Origin: Poa pratensis
Lineage: Eukaryota > Streptophyta > Magnoliopsida > Poales > Poaceae
Direction of reading: 5' to 3'
NCBI GenBank assembly: GCA_947311845.1
Contig: CAMZMU010000040.1
Span: 59,455,901-59,519,900, forward strand
Length of the DNA: 64,000 nt
The notes under the pieces are model-generated. The model was not told the DNA's origin, made no database searches, and saw nothing but the letters and a program-made list of their open reading frames with translations. This document shows positions 57,066 to 64,000 of this stretch, piece by piece (the first letter of the stretch is position 1; each line of letters begins with the position of its first letter). The position numbers were made by a program, and so were the translations under genes.

Positions 57066-58382
57066 TGAAAGATCATTGTTGCTCTTAATCATGTTTTGGT
57101 GATTGATAACAATGCAATAATAGCATTTAACTTGTTGTCTAAAGTTTACACAGGTTCTATAAACAATTTTCCATGTCGTTTTCACTTTGAAGAGAAGAAA
57201 AATGAGTGTTAATCTGCCAGCGACGGTAGTACCGCCGTGCAAGCGGCGGTAGTACCGCTGGCCTCTTTTGCTTCCAGTAACAGCGGTAGTTCCGCTCTCA
57301 CTACCGTTTAAAATGGTGTTCGGGTGCGCATAGCGGAAGTACCGCCAGGGACCGGCAGTACCGCTGGTGCGGAAGACGAGCGGAAGTACCGCCTGTACTA
57401 CCGCTTAAAACCACGTTCGGTGTCACTCAGCGGAAGTACCGCTGTGGTGCGGCAGTACCGCTTGTGCGGTTCCTGAAGACGGGCGGTAGTGCCGCCAGAA
57501 GTACCGCTTAAAGCGAGCTCGGTGCAGCTCAGCGGAAGTACCGCCTTGGAGCGGAAGTACCGCTGGTGCGGGATTTGAAGGTCGAAGACCAGGGCGTTGA
57601 CCACCCAAACGAAGGCTCCCGCACCGCCGGTACTACCGCTGGGCGGTAGTACCGCCAGTGCGGGAAAGATGCCCCCAACGGACAGAATTGAAGTGAGGGT
57701 ATTTATTACCCTTCACCTACCTTGGGGCATTCAAGCTTCACGAAAATATCTTGCCACCATTGTTGAGAGCTTCATTTAAGAGATCTCCCACTCCCACCCA
57801 CCAATTGCCTTGATACCTTGAGGAGTGAAGGAGGAGGTCCAGATCTACATCTTCACCGAAGGAATTTCAATTCTCCCCACATTCTCCGTGTGGATCTTGC
57901 ATCTTGGGTTGCTTGTAACCCTAGGTGCCTTTGTGAGTCTCGGAGGAAGTCCGAGGCATTGTTGGGAGGCTCCAACTCATTGTGGAGTTCCCCAACCTTT
58001 GTGTACCGGCTTGGTCAACACCATCAAGGTGACCTCATAGCGGATGAGCCAAACCCCCACGGGTAAAGCTCACGGAGAATAGAGTGAGCACATCCGTGCT
58101 ATTGGAGCGCCTAGGTGGCTCCACACTCCTCCAACGTAGACGTACTTCCCTTGGGAAGGAACTACGGGAAACATCTCCGTGTCTCCACTTTGCGGTTATT
58201 TCTATCCTTTACTTGTTGCTTCCGCTACGTTATTTACCTTGCTTGTATCACATAGGTTGCTATCACCTAGTGCACATCTAGTCAACCTTGTTATACTTTG
58301 CTCAAGCCCTAATTAATCGAAAAAGAATTAAAATTTGGTAGTCGCCTAATCACCCCCCTCTAGTCGACATATCGATCTTTCA
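57066..58382 (+). repeat. 3' LTR of the 20-kb element
   Basis: 1317 bp with 9-bp inverted ends (TGAAAGATC / GATCTTTCA). About a dozen copies of the palindrome GCGG(T/A/C)AGTACCGC lie at 57228-57660. Frames such as 57398-57604 come from this repeat and are not genes. Followed by the AGAGT duplication. Confidence 0.93.
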
Positions 58383-58387
58383 AGAGT

Positions 58388-58790
58388 CTCGAAGTCGGTG
58401 CTTCTACGATTTGGAATGTCATCTCTTCCTGGGTGAGCACGATGATTCGAGGAACTTCTTGACTACTTCATGATCTTCTAACCATGGGAGATCATTCTAC
58501 CGGATGTAGACTTGTTCGGGGTCTCGTCCATCTTCATGGCAAAGGAGCCATATTTCATCCCTAGCTTCTCAAAGTTGGATCCTTCATGCTTTCATCACCA
58601 CCCCATGGATCTTCTTGCTAGCATCCCAAATAATTCTCTTTGCTGTCTTGCAAAGGCTAGCACAAAGATAGAGCTCATCGGACATATTCTTGCGAATAAT
58701 TGACCTTGCTGGTTGTTGAGTTCATGAGACACTATATCATGGGGAGTCATGTTAGCAACATCTTTTGGTAGAATACAAAGACACATTGAT
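58388..58790 (-). pseudogene. Decayed retrotransposon gag, part 1 (minus strand)
   Basis: On the minus strand the segment reads like an upstream gag part: DVANMTPHDIVSHELNNQQG, then QQRELFGMLARRSMGW, with stops and frame changes. Directionally it precedes the remnant at 37850-38406; the 20-kb element separates them at the AGAGT target. Confidence 0.5.
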
Positions 58791-60240
58791 ATACCCCAAA
58801 TTTTAAGTCTTGGGGAGGGGGGACTCAAATGTCCATTAGAAAGCCCCAAACCCACATGATTTCTCACGGATTAGGTCTTCTTCTCCAATGATCTCTCCGA
58901 ATCAAGAAAGATCTCTTCCACTAAGTGGAATGGTGAGGAGATCCCTGCACTTTAAAAATCCCTAGAGGGATTCCACACACTCGAAAGCTTTCAGGCCACC
59001 CTAACAGCCTAGGGATTCTCAACAAACCCAATAGTAAAGATTTCTCAACAAACTTAAGGCTAAATCAACTTTGGTTGGTGAAAGTGTAGATATATCGCTC
59101 CTCTTTCGATTCCCTAAAAAACAAGCAAGATAGTTGGGAAAATCAAGAGGAAATGAGCTTTTGGGATGCAACAATGTTGGAGGAAAGGCCAATTGTCACT
59201 GTGAGTGGTTGGAGGAAGAACACACACTTTATATATGGGGTCTAAATTCATACCGCTGCTGCCAACGAGTAGGATGTGCGGGCGCGTGTGATTCATCCGT
59301 AGTTTGTCCACGGTACCTCCAATACAAACGCAAAGAAAGGGCAGACAACTCGTGTACTGACCATGTTTCTTAGACACCACAAAAACAATCCAAACCAATG
59401 GTGCAAAACATGGAACTTTGAGCTGGGGTGACTAGGTATGCAAACAAGATATGCTACAGGCCTAGTGTACTCCCAATGAGTTCAAAGAGAGCCCCCTCTC
59501 AGTAGTGCAAGTCTTCCTAGTCCCTATCCGTCGAGCCCCCTTGACTGCTTCACGAAAACCTATAAGAATTCTCACTGAGAATATTAGTCGTCTAATCAGA
59601 TGATATCAACACCAGAAGATAATTAGGGATTGATTTGTCCCTTCAGCATTACTAGAAGGCATGCAGGAGAGAGACGAGGAGGGAAAGGAGGATGAGATTA
59701 AGTGGTGTGCCAAGTTAGCGGATCCTCTATCTTACAATGTTGGTTATGGCAAGGAAACATCCACTTTAAAATCACTTTCAGAATTTTTATTTAAAAAATA
59801 ATTTTAAAAACTTTCTATGTGTACACCATGATGTATATATAGTACAAACGTGCACAATCTCAATTTGAAATAGTTTGTATTCTAACTTACACACGGAAAA
59901 AAGTATAGATGCGAGTATCGTGAAAGGTGCATGTTTTCAAACTCTAAAACTTATCAGATATTGCTATTTTGTGTAGAACACAATTCAAAAAAATTAGGGT
60001 TGCGATCTTTTCATGGTTGTATGGTACATCGTTGACTCCATCCATATGTTTTTCATTTTTTTAAAACTTGTAAACATGATTTTTTTAAAATCAAATAAAG
60101 GGATCACGAGCTTGTGAGTCAAAATTATTTTCGTAAGGTATCCTCCTAATTTTGTTCAAATCAAATATAGGTTTTTCTTTGATATTCATATCAACAAGTA
60201 GTGTGAGTCCGTGACTATGCGTGTACTAATACGTTGAAGG
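58791..60240. other. TE-derived and intergenic DNA
   Basis: No open gene. On the minus strand CCATATATAAAG near 59230-59241 looks like a TATA box placed as in an LTR, upstream of the minus-strand gag remnant, so 58800-59640 may be its 5' LTR; ends were not defined. From about 59640 the sequence is AT-rich intergenic DNA. Confidence 0.35.
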
Positions 60241-60264
60241 TCAACTAGCTCGCTTACTTCGTAA

Positions 60265-61179
<915 letters not shown>

Positions 61180-61326
61180 GCCGCGTCGCCTGTGCCCGCC
61201 TTCCGTTCGTCTTGCACTAGTTAATTACCTTCTGGATTTAGATCGTGTTATGTTAGGAAAGTTTTAATTTCATTGTAAAAATCTGGTTGGCTACCATTGT
61301 TGCAATACTTACCAAATGCTATAGAC

Positions 61327-61486
61327 CATTATCGATATCGCTATGGAGTAATTGTGGATTTGCTCCCGTTCTGTTCTTGATATGTCGTGATTGTTGTTGC
61401 TTTGCATTATCGATAGCGCTATGGAGTAATTGTGGATTTGGTGCTGTTCTGTCCTTGATCTGTTGTGATTGTTTGCTGCTTTTCCT
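61327..61486 (+). repeat. Tandem duplication, period about 80 bp
   Basis: CATTATCGATATCGCTATGG AGTAATTGTGGATTTG recurs as CATTATCGATAGCGCTATGG AGTAATTGTGGATTTG, followed in both by GTTCTGT and TTGTGATTG-like sequence. It lies in or after the 3' UTR of H3.3 copy 2. Confidence 0.8.
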
Positions 61487-63074
61487 TTTCTGTATCGGTT
61501 CTGTTTTGGTCCTGCTGCTTGCCGTGTGGCCGACGGCGGCGGCGATGGGCAATTTTGGTGATCTGTCGTGGTGCACGTTCGTGATGGTGATCGTGTTCAG
61601 TAGGCCAAGATGGAAACTGTTTGGTAGCCGGAACAATTTCTGTCGCCGTCAGCTAATTTAGGTGAATCACATTGCTCCGATTCTGGGAATGCTCTTAGGC
61701 CCTTCTCTGGCAGAACCCAATATCTGGCAAGCTGGGAATTCCTCATTAACTTATAATTATTTTACTAGCCATCTATCGCAAACAACCAATACGATTTCGT
61801 CTTGAAGAGAACGCATAGAGTCCGTATAATTTTACTGCCCTGCTTTGCCGATCGGAAACAACACTACTTCCTCCAATCAGATGTATCATCTGACTTCCAG
61901 TGAATTTCATTCGAACAAGGGAATGTCGTCGGGTCATGTTAACTAGCGGGACAAAAAAAAAATCATTCCCTCTCTATTTCATGGGTGGAAGAACAGAAAA
62001 GGAGGATTCTTAAAAAAAAAGACTTTCGAAATCTTTTTTTATGTGTAGCGGTCTACAATTCCTATGACTTGAACTACATGCAAATAAGCTAATGCAGATA
62101 TAAAATAGCAAGATTAGTGCTAACAAACACAACATTATTAAAGCTTTGATATCTATATTATCAACACCATGTCAGGCGAAGCTGGCATACAACTGTTGGG
62201 TTCAGATGAACCCATTAATATTTGGTAAATACTATAGATCGTGGTCCGATCTGAAGCGAATCGTCGGACCTCTCAAACGCCGTCGATCCAGTTTCCAATC
62301 GGACGATTCCGATTTCCTTTTTTCCCACCGAAAAATAAGCCCTGATTTTCCTCCCGTAACTAATGCCCAATTAATTGTGGCAGCTACCCCGTATCAGCGT
62401 CATCATCCCGTATCGCCTCGCTCGCTCCGCTCCAAAATCGCGCTCGCTGCTCCCCATCTTCTGCCACCGCCTAAATCCACTACACATACCGCTCCTTGTC
62501 GGTCCGATTACTGCAGACACTGCGCCGATTCGCTTGCCCCTGGCTACCATTCTCCATGGCGCCCCGCCGTGTGGTGACCTCGACGGATTGATTGGCTGCA
62601 GGTGGAAGTAGGCGTCGGAGGGGTTTCATCCGTGGCCGGCAAGGAGATTTTCCGGCCGAAATCACGACCTCTGGCTACATTGAACGCTCGTGTGAGCCAT
62701 CTTGATCTCCCCCGATCTAGGTAATACAAGAAACAGCTCCAAATATTTGTACCGTTTTCTGAATTTCGCAGGTATCAAATCCATGTATCCATTAGTCATC
62801 AGTAGCGTGGATCTTCAGATTTTTCACCTTTCGGAAAACAGGAAAAGACTCATACATGATCTAGTAAAACGCTTGTATACTGTATTTTTTATCCACAATC
62901 CACGATTTCTGCTTGCATGCCTGCTCATTTTCGTGCGTGTACTGTAATCTTACGCTTGTAACAGTGATATTCATGCAAAATGCTTCCCCCCAAGATTTTT
63001 TATTCAGTTTTGATTTAGCAGATGTGTCCACGTACTTCATACACATACATATTGGCGGCAACCATTGAAGCATT
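61487..63074 (+). other. Intergenic DNA and leader of the right-edge gene
   Basis: AT-rich to about 62200, then a GC-richer segment (62380-62680) with CTCGCTCGCTCCGCTCC and CACCGCC words, which may be the promoter or first exon region of the transposon-associated gene that follows. Short frames (62146-62577) show no domain. Confidence 0.4.
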
Positions 63075-63660
63075 TATTTTTTCAAATATGAATGCTTCTT
63101 CATAGGTTTTGTTGTGTTGTCCCCTTACAAATTTTATGCTTCTGCTTCCTAATTAGATTTATTTGTTTCCAAACTAATTTTTGATTGCTTCTGTATAGAT
63201 AATGTTCTATGCTTCACTTGCTTCAGCACATATATAGTATATTTCTGATCTAGTGTGTCTTCAGATGTTTTAGATGCTACGGCTGATGCATGATTAAGTG
63301 AAAAGGATTCCTTTTTTTTTTGTATTCATTCAAAATGCTTCCACCAATATATGAATGCTTCTACATATATTTTCTTCTGTTGTGCATGAAGAAATATCAT
63401 GCTTCTGCTTCCCCAGTAGTATCTATTTGTTCCAGCCCTTTTACATGCTTCCCAACACATTGTTTAGTGATGACAATGAACTATGTTTCATATACAAATG
63501 CATTTATCTACTTTACAAAGTTGTATGCATTCACTAGATTTTGTTTATTTTTCCATGCGAACATTTAAATGCTTCTTAATAAAGTATGGGTACTCGTATT
63601 GTTTTCATGCACAGTTGATGTTTGCTTCCATATACATTAGCTTAATTTCAAGCTGAGTCG
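63075..63660 (+). repeat. GCTTC-rich imperfect tandem repeat
   Basis: Many ATGCTTC/TGCTTCC words. Two diverged copies about 260 bp apart can be aligned: ATGAATGCTTCTTCATA..TTGTTGTGTTG..TATGCTTCTGCTTCC..TATTTGTTTCC (from 63090) and ATGAATGCTTCTACATA..TTCTGTTGTGC..CATGCTTCTGCTTCC..TATTTGTTCC (from 63350). Non-coding; it lies in what would be an intron before 63701. Confidence 0.55.
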
Positions 63661-63700
63661 TGTTTTCGGACTGTCTTTGGCAGGGCAACTCTACAACATC

Positions 63701-64000
63701 ATGAAGGATTCCGATCAAATTTGTATGGTTAAGAGTCGTTTTGCGGCTGCTCGTTTGAAGGATATAGTTAAGGGATTAAATGAAAAACGGAGAGATCTCA
63801 TTATTGATCGAGGGTGGGGTGTTCTTCTGGACATTTGTGCTTTCTCAGCTCCCAAGGGCTTGCTTGAATGGATGATAGGCAAGATTGATCCAGAGCTAGG
63901 TGAATTCAGGAACACTCGCAACAACACAAGCATACTGTTCAACAAACAAATGGTCATCAAAGTCCTCGGCCTCCCTCATGGAACTAGGCCGGTGGTGCTT
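63701..64000 (+). CDS. Transposon-associated plant protein, 5' part (runs off the window)
   Basis: An open frame of 100 codons to the window edge, probably an internal exon: a TTTGGCAG acceptor precedes it at 63684 and the frame is open from there (QLYNIMKDSDQ). Visible are CMVKSRFAAARLKDIVKGLN, RGWGVLLDICAF, APKGLLEWMIGKIDPELGEF and MVIKVLGLPHGTRPVV. This pattern (a KSRF..RL..I start and a V..VLGLP.G motif) is typical of plant proteins carried by MULE/CACTA-type DNA transposons that often end in a ULP1-like protease domain. That link is from memory of the family, and no protease part lies in the window. Confidence 0.5.
   Translation, partial: MKDSDQICMVKSRFAAARLKDIVKGLNEKRRDLIIDRGWGVLLDICAFSAPKGLLEWMIGKIDPELGEFRNTRNNTSILFNKQMVIKVLGLPHGTRPVVL

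Larger units (their letters stand above)
38412..58382 (+). mobile_element. 20-kb LTR retrotransposon with nested and rearranged content
   Basis: The outer boundaries are a perfect 5-bp target duplication, AGAGT (38407-38411 and 58383-58387). The 3' LTR (57066-58382, 1317 bp) is complete, with ends TGAAAGATC and GATCTTTCA; the 5' LTR is cut after 683 bp. Inside, left to right: an inverted gag ORF (minus strand), an Athila-type composite, a short repeat joint, a spliced ORF of unknown function, a solo LTR and the PPT. No RT or integrase of its own is visible, so it is non-autonomous or internally deleted. The two copies of the shared LTR part differ at only a few positions, so the insertion is not old. 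Confidence 0.85.

Noticed and set aside
61287..61661. 124-codon ORF after H3.3 copy 2
   Set aside because: It spans the 80-bp tandem duplication in the 3' flank and has no domain.

Overview
The window is plant nuclear DNA from a large, retrotransposon-packed grass genome, most likely a Triticeae species (wheat, Aegilops, barley or rye). The evidence is GC-rich grass-type exons, GT-AG introns, nested LTR retrotransposons whose LTRs start TGATACGT with PBSs matching plant tRNA-Asp, a Stowaway fragment with CTCCCTCCGT ends, and hairpin MITEs in introns and promoters. The species call is inference.

Layout. 1-10150: an old Copia element, split inside its integrase by a young non-autonomous LTR element (717-7497, TSD AGCGT). 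11414-13728: a three-exon NAC gene of the secondary-wall NST/SND (SWN) type, with a 1-bp deletion in the NAC domain. 14052-19671: a Reina-type chromodomain Gypsy element (TSD ATCAG). 19677-25298: intergenic DNA with diverged repeats and MITEs. 25299-32956 (minus): an intact 13-exon gene for a 403-residue WD40 protein of the GNB1L/DSE1 family; intron 12 holds a 5'-truncated LINE with a 16-bp TSD. 33398-34571: three fold-back repeats. 35173-35694: a histone H3.3 gene. 38412-58382: a 20-kb LTR element (TSD AGAGT) holding an inverted gag segment, an Athila-type LTR-internal-LTR-internal composite, an unrecognised spliced ORF and a solo LTR. 60641-61179: a second H3.3 gene encoding the same protein. 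63701-64000: the start of a transposon-associated gene that runs off the window.

Only four genes look like host genes: the NAC factor, the DSE1-like WD40 gene and the two H3.3 genes. They do not form a pathway. The H3.3 pair looks like one local duplication separated by later TE insertion. Most remaining sequence is layered TE history that can be ordered by perfect target-site duplications: an old minus-strand gag remnant received the 20-kb element, which in turn holds the Athila composite and a solo LTR.

The least ordinary parts are the 38-58 kb composite (inverted gag, truncated tandem Athila without TSDs, filler-like repeats at the joint), the LTR-like hairpin plus TATA module in front of the post-pol ORF at 48384, and the two perfect hairpins inside the non-autonomous element. 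Sister copies here differ largely by single-base indels, so several frameshifts, including the one in the NAC gene, may be sequence errors.
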